This document shows, piece by piece, positions 1 to 11,892 of a DNA stretch of 64,000 nt. Below the pieces are notes generated by a model that saw only the letters and a program-made list of their open reading frames with translations, made no database searches and was not told the origin of the DNA. The stretch lies in assembly GCF_003012735.1 (NCBI RefSeq), contig NZ_PXYI01000003.1, forward strand, positions 1-64,000, read 5' to 3'. Positions within the stretch are counted from its first letter, which is position 1, and each line of letters opens with the position of its first letter. Origin of the DNA: Allosphingosinicella deserti. GTDB taxonomy: Bacteria; Pseudomonadota; Alphaproteobacteria; Sphingomonadales; Sphingomonadaceae. Made by a program: the position numbers and the translations under genes.

Positions 1-22
1 TGCCTTCGCCGCCGGCTTCGAA

Positions 23-56
23 AAGCAACGGCCTGCACGCGTGCAGGCCGTTGCTT
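23..56. terminator. Perfect 34-nt palindrome, terminator-like
   Basis: Two 17-nt arms meeting at a central CG are exact reverse complements (AAGCAACGGCCTGCACG and its complement), so the RNA would form a long GC-rich hairpin with AAGC/GCTT at its base. It most likely ends a gene to the left of the window or the DUF1801 gene from the other side. There is no long T-run, so an operator or a repeat is also possible. The rest of 57-187 shows nothing recognisable. Confidence 0.55.
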
Positions 57-187
57 CACATGCGCCAATGCGCAATCACAATCGCCGGTCTCTAGTCCCG
101 ACTGGATGAAAGTTGGGGGTCACGTCAGGCCTCCATACCATGCGAACGCGTCGGCATGGGAAGCTGAAGCCAATGTGGAATGGGGCG

Positions 188-574
188 CTAGGCGTTGGCC
201 TCCTGCGCGTATTGACGCGCCAGAGCGTCTGCCACGCGCCCGATCAGGTCAATCGGCAAGGGCTCACCATGCGGGAAGATCAGATTTCCCTTTAGGCCTC
301 GATACGGCCCCAGTTCATTCACCAAGGCTGCGGGCTCAGTGACCGGAGGATAGATCCCGATGTGGTTCTTGAACGAAGCGAAGTAGAAGAAGATCTTCTT
401 CTTGCGAAAAGCCGGCATTCCATAGCTGACGCACCGTTCCGCATCAGTCACCCTCTGCTCTACGATGGCCTGGATCGCCTCGAGCCGTTGCCGCGCTGCC
501 GGCCGGACGGAGTCGAACAGGCTCTCATGACTCTCGTTCGGGGCCGTGAGCTTTCGGTCGTCTTCCATGGCCAT
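188..574 (-). CDS. DUF1801 (YdhG-like) family protein
   Basis: A 128-residue soluble protein of the DUF1801 fold. The family signature is visible as SYGMPAF near residue 50, followed by a hydrophobic strand and KNHIGIYP about 20 residues later. Family members have been linked to iron or stress handling, but no activity is established and I do not assign one. There is no signal peptide or membrane segment. Two in-frame ATGs (574 and 568) are equally possible because neither has a clear Shine-Dalgarno sequence. The gene stands alone, transcribed away from the AraC-type gene that lies just upstream on the same strand. Nothing in its codon use differs from its neighbours. Confidence 0.8.
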   Translation of the reverse strand: MAMEDDRKLTAPNESHESLFDSVRPAARQRLEAIQAIVEQRVTDAERCVSYGMPAFRKKKIFFYFASFKNHIGIYPPVTEPAALVNELGPYRGLKGNLIFPHGEPLPIDLIGRVADALARQYAQEANA

Positions 575-742
575 GAAATAGGGTGCAATCAGCAGGGTCC
601 GCAAGCGACCCGGCAGGCCGAGGCGCTGGATCGTCCGAGCGCCGGCGAGGGGGCGAACTGCGGGGGAGCTGGGGCACGTGATCGGCGCCGCGCAAGATCG
701 GACGTGTTCTTCGGGCCGATGGGCTGAGGTCCAGGCAGAATG

Positions 743-1810
743 CTACGGCAGTCGAGAACCGCTCCGTTCAATTGCCGAAGCTCTCAGCCGCGGGCCCGTG
801 AAGAGAGCTCGGATCGGGGGCACCCATCGGCGGAGCGCGCGGCTGAGGCTCGTGGGATCCGAATAGAATAGTGCCGCAGCGACTTCGGACCGTCGGTGCC
901 CTTGACCAATCATGGCCAGGGCATGTCGTTTGAGATGATTGTCGAGGATCAAGCGGTAACTGGTGCCGGCACGGCTAAGCCGACGGACGAGGGTGCGCCG
1001 CGACAAGCCCAGCATCCGCGCCACATCCTCTTCCAGAAGGCGCCGGTCAGCGCCGGCGAGAAGCGAGTCGATTTGCACCACGAGCATGTCGCCGCTGCCG
1101 TCGGCCTGGCGCGCCGCGCGCTGGAGCTCGCGCTGGGCGGCCCTCTCCAGCCCCTTGTCTGCATAAGGTGAGGGCAGCGAAAGCAAGGCCCGCGGAACCG
1201 CGATGAAGACCTCTCCTGGCGTCTGCAGCACGCGTCCCCGAATCGTTGTCGATACTCTTGCGATATAATCCTTGGTACGGCCGGGAAGGTTTAGCGAAAG
1301 GTGCGTGGATCGGGTGCCGAGCAAGGCTTCGAGCATGAATATCGAGCTCAAAGCTGCGGTTTCGCGCAGCGCCTTCGCCGTGTCCGGTTCCATGGCCACC
1401 TTGCAGCCGAAGACGAGCCTGGCGGCAGAGCGAGACCGTTTGAGCGACATTTTCAAATAGGGCCCTCGGACATGGCCGAATGCCTCCAGGGTGGAAAGGG
1501 AGCCGTCGATCGTGGCGGCGCTTCGAACGGCGACCTCCAGCGCTCCCTGAGCCTGCGCACGCCAGACGTGGACGGCATCGATCGGCCATGTGTCGCCGAC
1601 TAAGACCGAGAGGTTCTGGGCAAAAGCCAGCATCGAGAACAGAGACGTTTCCGCCGTCCCGCCATTGAGCACGCGCTCGGTCAGCCGAGTGCCGTGCAGA
1701 AGGGCAGCCCTTCGTTCCGCCGACTGTCCGAACGTATCGAGCAGAAGTCGCACATAGATGGCCGGCGCAGGGATCGCTTCGATGGCCGAACTCAATGGAT
1801 GGATGCGCAT
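743..1810 (-). CDS. AraC family transcriptional regulator with arabinose-binding-like N-terminal domain
   Basis: A 355-residue regulator. The first ~200 residues resemble the Arabinose_bd-type sensor domain found in regulators of the OruR/ArgR-like AraC group (lipid, amine or xenobiotic responsive). The last ~100 residues are an AraC helix-turn-helix pair: ARMLGLSRRTLVRRLSRAG is the first recognition region, and ALFYSDPTSLSRALRRW is the second with the usual F-x-D-x-x-x-x-x-R layout. The gene diverges from the SDR gene that starts at 1923, leaving 112 bp for shared promoters, so that SDR is its most likely target. I chose ATG 1810. A TTG nine bases upstream is also in frame, and neither has a good ribosome-binding site. 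Confidence 0.88.
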   Translation of the reverse strand: MRIHPLSSAIEAIPAPAIYVRLLLDTFGQSAERRAALLHGTRLTERVLNGGTAETSLFSMLAFAQNLSVLVGDTWPIDAVHVWRAQAQGALEVAVRSAATIDGSLSTLEAFGHVRGPYLKMSLKRSRSAARLVFGCKVAMEPDTAKALRETAALSSIFMLEALLGTRSTHLSLNLPGRTKDYIARVSTTIRGRVLQTPGEVFIAVPRALLSLPSPYADKGLERAAQRELQRAARQADGSGDMLVVQIDSLLAGADRRLLEEDVARMLGLSRRTLVRRLSRAGTSYRLILDNHLKRHALAMIGQGHRRSEVAAALFYSDPTSLSRALRRWVPPIRALFTGPRLRASAIERSGSRLP

Positions 1811-1922
1811 ATGGCGCAAATTGTCACATTTTTGGCGCGCCGTATACTCGGCATGGCACCTGCCGGGCGGTAAGTCGCGCTGAGAGACGAGTAGTCAGCA
1901 TCAAATATTGGGAAGCTAGAGG

Positions 1923-2690
1923 ATGAGTTTCGAAGACAAGGTTGTAGTGATCACGGGCGGAGCCGGTGGGTTTGGTGCCGCCCTCGCAAATCGATTCCGA
2001 CAGGAAGGCGGCCGCGTTTATGTCGGGGACATCGTCAAACCTCCGGAGGGAGACGGCAACGGCGATCGGTTCATGCGCATGGACGTCGGACGGGAGCACG
2101 ACATCAGGAGCCTAGTGGACTGGGTGGTCGGCGCAGAAGGGCGCATCGACACGTTCGTGTCGAATGCCGGCATCACGATCCCCATGGATGCGCATGCGGC
2201 CGAGCATGACTGGGACCGCATCGTCGCCGTGAACCAGATGAGCCATGTCCGCGTCGCACGCCATCTCGTCCCGATCATGTCCGCACGAGGCGGGGGCCAG
2301 CTGATCATCACCGCATCGGCGTCGAGCTTCCAGAGCGAGCTGATGAGCATCGGATACGCCGCGACGAAATACGCCGCCTTCGCGATCGCGGAGTGGCTGG
2401 CCTTCACATATCGCGGGGCAGGGCTTCGCGTCTCGGCATTGTGCCCAGGCCCGGTACGGACTCCTTTGCTGGACGGGGTCCCTTATTTGCATCCTCTGGC
2501 GATCTCGCCCGAGCAGGCAGCCAATGTCGCCTTTCCGCTGATTGCGGAAGGACGGTTCTTCATCCCGACGCATCCTTTCACCGGCGACCAATGGCAGCAG
2601 AAGGCGCAAGATCTCGACGGCTATGTCGACCAACTTGTCGCCCTGAAGGCGCAGCTTTCCCCAGCAGCGAGCCTCCCGTTGCCGACTTGA
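1923..2690 (+). CDS. Short-chain dehydrogenase/reductase (SDR), classical type
   Basis: A 255-residue NAD(P)-dependent oxidoreductase. The Rossmann glycine motif is TGGAGGFG at residues 11-18 (consensus TGxxxGxG, with F in place of the usual I). NAG follows at about residue 80. The catalytic Tyr-Lys pair appears as YAATKYA near residue 144, preceded by the catalytic serine in ITASASS. The acidic residue after the second strand (VGDIV) suggests NAD(H). The substrate cannot be read from sequence. The gene is divergent from an AraC-type regulator, which probably controls it. The start at 1923 has AGAGG directly upstream. Confidence 0.88.
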   Translation: MSFEDKVVVITGGAGGFGAALANRFRQEGGRVYVGDIVKPPEGDGNGDRFMRMDVGREHDIRSLVDWVVGAEGRIDTFVSNAGITIPMDAHAAEHDWDRIVAVNQMSHVRVARHLVPIMSARGGGQLIITASASSFQSELMSIGYAATKYAAFAIAEWLAFTYRGAGLRVSALCPGPVRTPLLDGVPYLHPLAISPEQAANVAFPLIAEGRFFIPTHPFTGDQWQQKAQDLDGYVDQLVALKAQLSPAASLPLPT

Positions 2691-2871
2691 GACGATGCCG
2701 GCCCGCAACGAACTTCATTCGCCAGGCGCTCCTGGCCGGGCGCGCGCGAGCCAGGTTGGGGACAACTCCGGGGGACCCTATCCGCTACGCCGGATATCGG
2801 CCCACTCGGCCCGACGGACCACCCGCGCACCTCGCCTCTGACGATCTTGTCGAATTGCACATATCCATTTA

Positions 2872-2890
2872 CGTAACCAACGGAGTTACG
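2872..2890. promoter_or_regulatory. Inverted repeat, candidate operator for the flavoprotein gene
   Basis: CGTAAC (2872-2877) and GTTACG (2885-2890) are exact reverse complements separated by 7 bases, 25 bp upstream of the start at 2915. The position suggests an operator or part of the promoter. No regulator can be named; GTAAC half-sites are used by several MarR/HxlR/TetR-type repressors. The rest of 2691-2871 shows nothing clear. Confidence 0.4.
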
Positions 2891-2914
2891 AAATCTTGAG
2901 AAGGAGCGAGGGAG

Positions 2915-3814
2915 ATGAAGGACTATGATGTCGTGGTGATCGGCGGAAGCTTCGCCGGCCAATCCGCGGCGATGCAGTTGGCGCGCGCGCGCCAGGATGT
3001 GCTGCTCGTGGATGCCGGGCTGCCGCGCAACCGGTTCGCGGAGGAATCGCATGGCTTTCTAGGGCAAGACGGACGGGCGCCATCGGCGATTATTCGTACC
3101 GCGCGCTGTCAGCTCGACGCCTATCCAACGGCGACGATCAAACACGGACTGGTGCATTCGGTGGAGCAAGAGGCCGAACACTTCCTCGTCTCGCTCGACA
3201 CCGATGATGCGGTGCGCGCCCGTCGGATGGTCCTCGCTACCGGCGTGAGCGATGAACTGCCGCAGATCCCGGGGCTCGCGGAGCGCTGGGGCGCCACGGT
3301 GCTGCATTGCCCCTATTGCCACGGCTATGAAGTCCGCGATCAGCGTCTGGGCGTGATCGCGAACCACCCCCTGGCCGCGCATCAGGCGAGCCTGATCCCC
3401 GATTGGGGCCCGACCATCCTCTTCACGCAGGGGCGGTTCGAACCCGATGAAGCGCAAATGGCCCTCCTCGGTAAACGCGGCGTCGACATCGAGCGCACGC
3501 CGGTCGTCGAGCTTGTCGGGGAAGGCCCGGGGCTGAGCGGTGTGCGCCTCGCGGACGAGAGGTTCGTCGAGCTCGGCGCGATCTTTACCAATCCGCACAC
3601 CCGGATCAGCAGCCCGATCGCCGAGCGCATGGGCTGCGCTCTGGAGGACGGGCCGACCGGGAAATTCATCCGGGTGGACGAGTGGGGCCTCACGTCCCTC
3701 GACGGAGTCTATGCGGCCGGCGACGCTGCAATGCCCATGCACAATGCTACGCTCGCCTCCGCATCGGGCGTCAGGGCCGGGGTCGCGGCGCATCGATCGC
3801 TCGCCACCGGTTGA
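2915..3814 (+). CDS. Thioredoxin-reductase-like NAD(P)/FAD-dependent oxidoreductase
   Basis: A 299-residue two-domain flavoprotein. The FAD-binding [10 protein letters not shown] motif is at residues 10-19, the redox-active CPYCHGYE is near residues 131-138, and the C-terminal FAD motif [11 protein letters not shown] is near residue 270. The CPYC pair with a following HGYE is typical of the thioredoxin-reductase-like branch that includes the fungal dithiol oxidases (GliT type) and many bacterial homologues of unknown partner. No thioredoxin gene lies nearby, so the electron acceptor is open. A strong ribosome-binding site (GAAGGAGCGAGGGAG) sets the start at 2915. An inverted repeat just upstream may be its operator. 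Confidence 0.85.
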   Translation: MKDYDVVVIGGSFAGQSAAMQLARARQDVLLVDAGLPRNRFAEESHGFLGQDGRAPSAIIRTARCQLDAYPTATIKHGLVHSVEQEAEHFLVSLDTDDAVRARRMVLATGVSDELPQIPGLAERWGATVLHCPYCHGYEVRDQRLGVIANHPLAAHQASLIPDWGPTILFTQGRFEPDEAQMALLGKRGVDIERTPVVELVGEGPGLSGVRLADERFVELGAIFTNPHTRISSPIAERMGCALEDGPTGKFIRVDEWGLTSLDGVYAAGDAAMPMHNATLASASGVRAGVAAHRSLATG

Positions 3815-4009
3815 CCAAAGCTGCTCGGATGGATCCGCCGCCGTGAGCCCCAGACGGCGGATACCCTCGGGTGTGCGGAAGGCGGGGCTGGACGGATGCC
3901 GCGCACGCGCGTCGGCCGTCACGCAGGGCCAGCGCAAGCCGAGGCCTCTCGGGAGCCCGCTCGCCGGGTGCGTCCCAGGGCCTTCCAAGTGGCAGCGCGG
4001 AGGCGCGCC

Positions 4010-6067
<2,058 letters not shown>

Positions 6068-6082
6068 TGATGTCTCCGATGT

Positions 6083-6868
6083 TCAGAGGGCCGTGCGGCC
6101 ATATTCCTGATGGTTGAACGGATGCGAGATCGAGAGGCCGCCGTCGACGACGAGCGCATGGCCGTTGACGTAAGAGGATTCGTCGGAGGCGAGGAACAGG
6201 GCCGCGCCGGCAATCTCGTCGGGCACGCCGCCGCGTTTCATCGGGTTGAGATGGCCGAGCCGGTCTTCCTTGCCGGCGGCGCGCGCCAGGTCGTAGATCG
6301 GCTGGGTCATTCCGGTCTCAATCAGGCCGGGGCAGATCGCGTTGACTCGGATCGCGGAGCCGGCGAGCTGGGTTGCGGCAACCTTGACCAGATTGATCAC
6401 GCCCGCCTTGGACGCCGAATAAGCCGGACCGCCGGCGCCCGCGCGGATCCCGGCGACGGAGGCGGTGCAGATGATCGAGCCCTTGCCCCGCTCCTTCATC
6501 GCCGGCGCGGCATGCTTGATCGCCAGGAACGGTCCGATCAGGTTCACCCGCAAGATTTTCTGCCAGTCGTCGGCGCTTTGCTCGAAGATCGAGGCGAGCC
6601 CGCCGGAGATGCCGGCATTGGCGAAGACGATATCGAGCCCGCCATGATATTGCAGCGCGGCCTGCACGAGATCCTGAACGTCCTCGTCATTGCCGGCATC
6701 GGCCTGGATGCCGACCGCGGCCTCGCCGATCATCTCGGCGGTCTCGTCATGGCCCTTCACATCGGCGCAGATCACCCGCGCGCCTTCCTCGGCGAAGCGG
6801 ATGGCGGTGGCGCGGCCGATGCCGGAGCCGGCGCCGGTGACGATCGCGATCCTGTCGGCAAGTCTCAT
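6083..6868 (-). CDS. SDR family oxidoreductase
   Basis: A 261-residue classical SDR. The motifs are [10 protein letters not shown] (~11-20), NAGISGG (~86), catalytic Ser in TASVAG (~138), YSASKAG (~151) and the C-terminal VDGG. The Asp after strand 2 (CADVKG) indicates NAD(H). In context it may act as a 3-hydroxyacyl-CoA or hydroxysteroid-like dehydrogenase within the degradative cluster; the sequence alone does not give the substrate. I prefer ATG 6868 (GGAG six bases upstream) over the adjacent in-frame GTG at 6871. It sits 13 bp from the next SDR upstream and 15 bp from the FadJ-like gene downstream. Confidence 0.9.
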   Translation of the reverse strand: MRLADRIAIVTGAGSGIGRATAIRFAEEGARVICADVKGHDETAEMIGEAAVGIQADAGNDEDVQDLVQAALQYHGGLDIVFANAGISGGLASIFEQSADDWQKILRVNLIGPFLAIKHAAPAMKERGKGSIICTASVAGIRAGAGGPAYSASKAGVINLVKVAATQLAGSAIRVNAICPGLIETGMTQPIYDLARAAGKEDRLGHLNPMKRGGVPDEIAGAALFLASDESSYVNGHALVVDGGLSISHPFNHQEYGRTAL

Positions 6869-6881
6869 CACAAGCTCCTGT

Positions 6882-7652
6882 TCAAAGGCCGACGCCGGTG
6901 GTCGAGCCGCCGTCGACGACGATCGCCTGCCCGGTGACGAAGGTGGAGGCGGGGCTGGCGAGGAACACCGCCGCGCCGGCGATCTCGTGCGGCTCGCCGA
7001 TCCGCTGGAGCGGGGTGTGGGCGGTGACCATCGACAGCGTCTGCGGATTTTCCCACAAAGCCTTGGCGAAATCAGTGCGGATCAGACCGGGTGCAATGCA
7101 ATTGACCCGCACCTGATGCGGCCCAAATTCGGCGGCGAGGTTGCGGGCGAGCTGGAAGTCGGCGGCCTTGGAGACGTTGTAGGCGCCGATCACCGTCGAG
7201 GCCTTGAGACCGCCGATCGACGAGACGATGATGATCGAACCCTCGCGGCGCTCGATCATCTCCGGCGCCACCATCTGGATCAGCCAGTGGTTGGCGATGA
7301 CATTGTTCTCCAGGATCTTGCGGAACATGTCGTCCGAGATCCCGGCCATCGGTCCGTAATAAGGATTGGAGGCGGCGTTGCAGACGAGGATGTCGATCCG
7401 CCCGAGCTGCCGGCGAGTCTCGTCGACGAGCTGCTGGAGCGCCTCCTTGGACGAGATGTTGGCAGGAACGACGATCGCCCGCCCGGCGCCGTGCTTGCCA
7501 TTGATCGCGTCAGCGACCTCCTTGCACGCGTCCGCCTTGCGGCTGGAGACGACCACCGTCGCGCCCTGATCGGCCATCGCCTCGGCGATCGCCCGGCCGA
7601 TGCCTCGCGAGGAACCAGTGATCACCGCGACCTTGCCGGTCAGATCGAACAT
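6882..7652 (-). CDS. SDR family oxidoreductase
   Basis: A 256-residue SDR with [12 protein letters not shown] (~11-22), [11 protein letters not shown] (~89), SSIGG for the catalytic serine (~141), YNVSKAADF (~154) and a VDGG tail. Arg and Lys after strand 2 (SSRKAD) suggest NADP(H). The SNPYYGP segment is the one seen in the dehydrogenase/reductase DHRS4-like and related bacterial lineages, so reduction of ketones or retinal-type carbonyls is possible, but that is inference. The start at 7652 is fixed by AGAGGAAG a few bases upstream. It lies between an acyl-CoA dehydrogenase and another SDR in one apparent operon. Confidence 0.9.
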   Translation of the reverse strand: MFDLTGKVAVITGSSRGIGRAIAEAMADQGATVVVSSRKADACKEVADAINGKHGAGRAIVVPANISSKEALQQLVDETRRQLGRIDILVCNAASNPYYGPMAGISDDMFRKILENNVIANHWLIQMVAPEMIERREGSIIIVSSIGGLKASTVIGAYNVSKAADFQLARNLAAEFGPHQVRVNCIAPGLIRTDFAKALWENPQTLSMVTAHTPLQRIGEPHEIAGAAVFLASPASTFVTGQAIVVDGGSTTGVGL

Positions 7653-7672
7653 TTCACTTCCTCTCATGTCGG

Positions 7673-8917
7673 TCAGCCGCGAGGCGCATGCTTGGCGAAT
7701 TCCAACCGCGCGATCGCACGGTTGTGGACCTCGTCCGGTCCGTCGGCGAGGCGCAGGGTGCGGATACCGGCCCAGCTCTTGGCGAGCTCGAAATCCTGGC
7801 CGACTCCGGCGGCGCCGTGCGCCTGGACGGCATCGTCGATGATCTGCAGCGCCATGTTCGGCGCCTGCACCTTGATCATTGCGATCTCCGCCTGGGCGGC
7901 CTTGTTGCCGGCCTTGTCCATCAGATCGGCCGCCTTGAGGCAGAGCAGGCGCGACATGTCGATGTCGATGCGCGCGCGGGCGACGCGCTGCTCCCAGATC
8001 GAATGTTCGGACAATTTCTTGCCGAACGCGACCCGGCTCTGCAGGCGGCGGACCATCGCGGCGAGCGCTTCCTCGGCGGCGCCGATCGTGCGCATGCAAT
8101 GGTGGATTCGGCCCGGCCCCAGGCGTCCTTGCGCAATCTCGAAGCCGCGGCCTTCGCCGAGCAGCATGTTGGACGCCGGGATCCGCACGTCCTTCAATTC
8201 GATCTCCATGTGACCGTGCGGCGCGTCGTCATAGCCGTAAACGGTGAGCGGACGCTCGATCGTCACCCCGGCCGCGTCGAGCGGCATCAGCACCATCGAT
8301 TGCTGGCGGTGCTTGTCGGCGCTCCGATCGGTCTTGCCCATGACGATCGCAACCTTGCAGCGCGGATCGCCGGCGCCGCTCGACCACCATTTGCGACCGT
8401 TCAGCACATAATCGTCGCCGTCGCGGGCGATATCACACTGGATGTTGGTCGCGTCGGACGAGGCGACGCCCGGCTCGGTCATCAGAAAGGCCGAGCGGAT
8501 CTCGCCGTTCATCAGCGGGCGAAGCCATTGCTCCTTCTGCTCGCGGGTGCCGTAGCGGAGGAACACTTCCATGTTGCCGGTATCGGGCGCGGAGCAGTTG
8601 AACACTTCGGAAGCCCAGGAGACGCGGCCCATTTCCTCGGCGCAGAGCGCATATTCGAGGTTGGTGAGCTGGGTGCCTTCGAACTCGAAACTGTCGTCGA
8701 CATGGGCAAGCGCATGGCCCGGCGGCATGAACAGATTCCACAGGCCGGCGGCGCGGGCCTGCGGTTTCAGCTCCTCGATGACCGCAATCGGCTGCCAGCG
8801 GTCTCCGGCCTCCAGCTGCGCCTTGTAATCGCCGCAACGAGGCCGAATCACAGTCTCGACGAAGTCCCGGACGCGGTCTCGATAAAAAGCCTGCCGTTCC
8901 GTAAGGTCAAAGTCCAT
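7673..8917 (-). CDS. Acyl-CoA dehydrogenase (ACAD10/11-like)
   Basis: A 414-residue FAD enzyme that would introduce the alpha-beta double bond into an acyl-CoA. Seen: the acyl-CoA dehydrogenase signature [15 protein letters not shown] (~150), the substrate/FAD strand [14 protein letters not shown] (~176), and a C-terminal helix ending [15 protein letters not shown]. The DGPDEVH sequence is characteristic of the ACAD10/11-like branch rather than the EGT-type short/medium-chain branch. It is the first gene of the minus-strand run with two SDRs and the bifunctional enzyme. The start at 8917 follows GGAGAGGAA. The opposite-strand monooxygenase begins 136 bp away, so the two operons diverge from a shared control region. 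Confidence 0.92.
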   Translation of the reverse strand: MDFDLTERQAFYRDRVRDFVETVIRPRCGDYKAQLEAGDRWQPIAVIEELKPQARAAGLWNLFMPPGHALAHVDDSFEFEGTQLTNLEYALCAEEMGRVSWASEVFNCSAPDTGNMEVFLRYGTREQKEQWLRPLMNGEIRSAFLMTEPGVASSDATNIQCDIARDGDDYVLNGRKWWSSGAGDPRCKVAIVMGKTDRSADKHRQQSMVLMPLDAAGVTIERPLTVYGYDDAPHGHMEIELKDVRIPASNMLLGEGRGFEIAQGRLGPGRIHHCMRTIGAAEEALAAMVRRLQSRVAFGKKLSEHSIWEQRVARARIDIDMSRLLCLKAADLMDKAGNKAAQAEIAMIKVQAPNMALQIIDDAVQAHGAAGVGQDFELAKSWAGIRTLRLADGPDEVHNRAIARLEFAKHAPRG

Positions 8918-9052
8918 GCGGCCGGATTCCTCTCCTTTTTTCGTCCCGTCCTGCTGCCAGAAACCGCGGTTTTGCGCCAGTGCCAGGGTGGTGCCGGCCC
9001 TTGCCGCAGCCATGCGGCGAGTGCCATGACCGCGCGGCAAGGAGCGGTATGA

Positions 9053-10531
9053 ATGGGGCAGGCGGAGCAGGTTGACGGTCATTTCGACGTGCTGATCGTC
9101 GGCGCCGGCCTGTCGGGGGTGGACGCCGCCTACCGGCTGCAGACGCAATGTCCCGGCAAGAGCTACGCCATCCTGGAGGCGCGCGAGGCGATCGGGGGGA
9201 CCTGGGACCTGTTCCGCTATCCGGGGATCCGATCCGACAGCGACATGTACACGCTCGGCTTTCCGTTCCGCCCCTGGACCGGCGAACATGCGATCGCCGG
9301 CGGCGCCGAGATCCGCGCCTATGTGGAGGAGACCGCCCAGCTTTACGGCATCGATCGGCACATCCGCTTTTCCCACAAGGTGGTGCGCGCCGACTGGTCG
9401 TCGGCGGAGGGGCGCTGGACGCTCGTGGTAGAGGCGGACGGCAGGGTGCGGCGCTACACATGCGGCTTCCTCTATCTGTGCAGCGGCTACTACGATTATG
9501 CTGGCGGCTACCGCCCGCATTGGCCCGGCGAGGACCGGTTCGGCGGCGCCATCGTCCATCCGCAGCATTGGCCCGAGACGCTCGATGTCGCCGGCAAGCG
9601 CGTGGTGGTGATCGGCAGCGGGGCGACCGCCGTGACTTTGGTCCCGGCTTTGGCCGAGACGGCGGCGCACGTAACCATGCTCCAGCGATCGCCGAGTTAT
9701 GTCGTTTCGCTCCCGGCGAAGGATCCGATCGCCGCCGCGGCCCGAGGCTGGCTTCCGCGCCGGGCCGCCGACACAATCGTGCGACTGAAGAACGTGCTGC
9801 TCGGAATGGTCTTCTACACCTTTGCCCGGCGCTGGCCCGACGCGTTCCGGCGGCATGTGTTGAAGGGCGTTCGCGCGACGCTCGGGCCGGCTTACGACGT
9901 GGATCGCCATTTCGGGCCGACCTACAAGCCCTGGGACCAGCGCCTTTGCCTGGTGCCCGACGGCGACCTGTTCACGGCGATCAGCAGCGGCCGTGCCGCG
10001 GTGGTCACCGACGAGGTCGCAAGCTTCGAGGCGCATGGCCTGACGTTGCGCTCGGGCGAAAGGTTGCCCGCCGACATCGTCGTCACCGCCACGGGACTGG
10101 TGGTCAAGCTTGCCGGCGGCATCGATCTTTCGGTGGACGGAGCCCCGGTGCGGATTGCCGACAAGCTGGTCTACAAGGGCATGATGCTGAGCGACGTGCC
10201 CAATCTCGCGCTCGCCTTCGGCTACACCAACGCGTCGTGGACGCTGAAATGCGACCTTACCGCGCGCACGGTGTGCCGGTTGCTCAACCATATGGACCGG
10301 CACGGACTCACACGCTGCATGCCGCGGCTGCGCGATCCGGCAGTCGCGCGGGAACCGTTGCTCGATTTCACCTCCGGCTATGTGCAGCGGGCGGCGGGGA
10401 TCATGCCCAAACAGGGGCCAAAGGCGCCGTGGCGGGTGCACCAGAACTACCTGCTCGACTTCGCCGCGCTGCGCCTGCGGCCGGTAGCCGACGAGGCGAT
10501 GGAATTCGAAGGACGGTCGCCACCGGGCTGA
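9053..10531 (+). CDS. Flavin-containing Baeyer-Villiger-type monooxygenase
   Basis: A 492-residue FAD/NADPH monooxygenase. The FAD motif [10 protein letters not shown] is at ~18. [18 protein letters not shown] (~49) is the segment after the first Rossmann fold in class B monooxygenases. The Baeyer-Villiger fingerprint FxGxxxHxxxWP is met exactly by [12 protein letters not shown] (~163-174), and the NADPH motif GSGATA follows at ~187. It would insert oxygen next to a ketone (giving a lactone or ester) or oxygenate a heteroatom. Lying divergent from one set of beta-oxidation genes and upstream of another, it probably opens a cyclic or terpenoid ketone skeleton before CoA-dependent degradation (inference). 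The ribosome-binding site GGAG lies 10 bases before ATG 9053. Confidence 0.9.
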   Translation: MGQAEQVDGHFDVLIVGAGLSGVDAAYRLQTQCPGKSYAILEAREAIGGTWDLFRYPGIRSDSDMYTLGFPFRPWTGEHAIAGGAEIRAYVEETAQLYGIDRHIRFSHKVVRADWSSAEGRWTLVVEADGRVRRYTCGFLYLCSGYYDYAGGYRPHWPGEDRFGGAIVHPQHWPETLDVAGKRVVVIGSGATAVTLVPALAETAAHVTMLQRSPSYVVSLPAKDPIAAAARGWLPRRAADTIVRLKNVLLGMVFYTFARRWPDAFRRHVLKGVRATLGPAYDVDRHFGPTYKPWDQRLCLVPDGDLFTAISSGRAAVVTDEVASFEAHGLTLRSGERLPADIVVTATGLVVKLAGGIDLSVDGAPVRIADKLVYKGMMLSDVPNLALAFGYTNASWTLKCDLTARTVCRLLNHMDRHGLTRCMPRLRDPAVAREPLLDFTSGYVQRAAGIMPKQGPKAPWRVHQNYLLDFAALRLRPVADEAMEFEGRSPPG

Positions 10532-10576
10532 AGCGGCGTTGACGTGACCCGTTGACGATCGCCGCTGCGCCCGGCA

Positions 10577-10592
10577 TTTACGTTTACGTAAA
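10577..10592. promoter_or_regulatory. TTTACGT-N2-ACGTAAA operator upstream of acyl-CoA dehydrogenase genes
   Basis: A 16-bp inverted repeat with perfect 7-base arms lies 15 bp before ATG 10607 and touches the ribosome-binding site AAGGAGAGGAG. The TTTACGTnnACGTAAA form resembles, as I recall it, the operator described for LiuR-type MerR regulators of acyl-CoA and branched-chain catabolism in proteobacteria. No such regulator gene is in the window, so the assignment is inference. Confidence 0.55.
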
Positions 10593-10606
10593 GGAGAGGA
10601 GCGCCA

Positions 10607-11794
10607 ATGAGCGATCTCGAATCGTTTCGTCAGGACGTCCGTTCGTGGCTGGAGGCGAATTGCCCGCCGGAGATGCGGGAGCCGGTCCGCGACGAAGCCG
10701 ATCTGTGCTGGGGCGGGCGCAATGCCAGCTTCAAGAACGACGCGCAGCGGCGCTGGCTCGAGCTGATGGCCGAACGGGGCTGGACGGTTCCGGATTGGCC
10801 CCGCGACTATGGCGGCGGCGGCCTGTCGCCGGCGGAGGCCAAGATCCTAAAGCAGGAAATGGCGCGGATCGGGGCGCGCAGCCCGCTCTACAGCTTCGGG
10901 ATTTCGATGCTTGGGCCGGCCCTGCTGAAGTACGGCACCGAGGCGCAGAAGAGGCGCTTCCTGCCCGAGATCGCCCGCGGCGAGATCCGCTGGTGCCAGG
11001 GCTATTCGGAGCCCAATGCCGGCTCCGATCTCGCCTCGTTGCAGACCCGGGCGGAAGACCGAGGTGACAATTGGGTGGTCAATGGCCAGAAGGTCTGGAC
11101 CTCCTATGCAGACAAGGCCGACTGGATCTTCTGCCTGGTGCGCACCGAACCGAAGGCGCCCAAGCATAAGGGCATCAGCTTCCTGCTCTTCGACATGGCG
11201 ACGGAAGGGGTGTCGACCCGGCCGATCCGGCTGATCTCCGGCGCCTCACCGTTCTGCGAGACCTTCTTCGACGAGGTCCGCGTGCCCAGGGACCAAGTGG
11301 TCGGCGAGATCAACAAGGGCTGGGACGTCGCCAAATATCTGCTCGGCCACGAGCGCGAGATGATCAGCGGCATGGGCGTTGCGCCCGGCGCCGACGGGAC
11401 GCTCGGACGACTGCTCGCCGACAAGGCCGGCCGCGATGGTGAGGGGCGGATCGCCGATCCCTTCCTGCGTGTCGACATCGCCCGCTTCGACATCGACGCG
11501 CTCGCCTTCGGAGCGATGTCGGAGCGCTTCCTCGACGAACTGAAGGCGGGCCGGGCGCACCCCGCCCAGCCTTCGATGATGAAATATGCCGGCACCGAGC
11601 TCAACAAGCGTCGCAACGAGATTGTGATGTTGGCGGGCGGCGCCGACTTCCTCGAATGGGAGAGCGAGGCCAGCCGCGGCGGCAAAACGGCGCGGGAATG
11701 GCTGCGCAGCAAGGCCAACTCGATCGAAGGCGGCACCAGCGAGATCCAGTTGGGGATCGTGGCGAAAAGGATTTTGGAACTGCCGGGCTCTTGA
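10607..11794 (+). CDS. Acyl-CoA dehydrogenase, catalytic-type subunit
   Basis: A 395-residue acyl-CoA dehydrogenase. Seen: [17 protein letters not shown] (~128), the [10 protein letters not shown] strand (~165), a middle insertion typical of FadE long-form subunits, and the C-terminal [18 protein letters not shown], in which the Glu of EGGTSE occupies the usual catalytic-base position. It is followed 98 bp later by a second, shorter dehydrogenase lacking that motif. Such tandem pairs are known as heteromeric acyl-CoA dehydrogenases in steroid and side-chain catabolism (FadE26/27 type). A palindromic operator lies over its ribosome-binding site. Confidence 0.92.
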   Translation: MSDLESFRQDVRSWLEANCPPEMREPVRDEADLCWGGRNASFKNDAQRRWLELMAERGWTVPDWPRDYGGGGLSPAEAKILKQEMARIGARSPLYSFGISMLGPALLKYGTEAQKRRFLPEIARGEIRWCQGYSEPNAGSDLASLQTRAEDRGDNWVVNGQKVWTSYADKADWIFCLVRTEPKAPKHKGISFLLFDMATEGVSTRPIRLISGASPFCETFFDEVRVPRDQVVGEINKGWDVAKYLLGHEREMISGMGVAPGADGTLGRLLADKAGRDGEGRIADPFLRVDIARFDIDALAFGAMSERFLDELKAGRAHPAQPSMMKYAGTELNKRRNEIVMLAGGADFLEWESEASRGGKTAREWLRSKANSIEGGTSEIQLGIVAKRILELPGS

Positions 11795-11795
11795 T

Positions 11796-11880
11796 CGTCA
11801 TCCCGGCGCAGGCCGGGATCGGCGAGGACAGACGTCGCCGCCTTTCACCCCCTGAGATGCCGGCCTCCGCCGGGACGACG
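11796..11880. repeat. REP-type inverted pair (family A, copy 1)
   Basis: Two related palindromic units in opposite orientation fill the gap between the two acyl-CoA dehydrogenases: 11796-11820, with core CCCGGCGCAGGCCGGGATC, and 11854-11880, with core GAGATGCCGGCCTCCGCCGGG. The same unit pair occurs at 38273-38377 and 61911-62016. The arrangement matches REPIN-like doublets. It may also act as a transcript-stabilising hairpin between the two cistrons. Confidence 0.75.
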
Positions 11881-11892
11881 GAGTTACCCACA

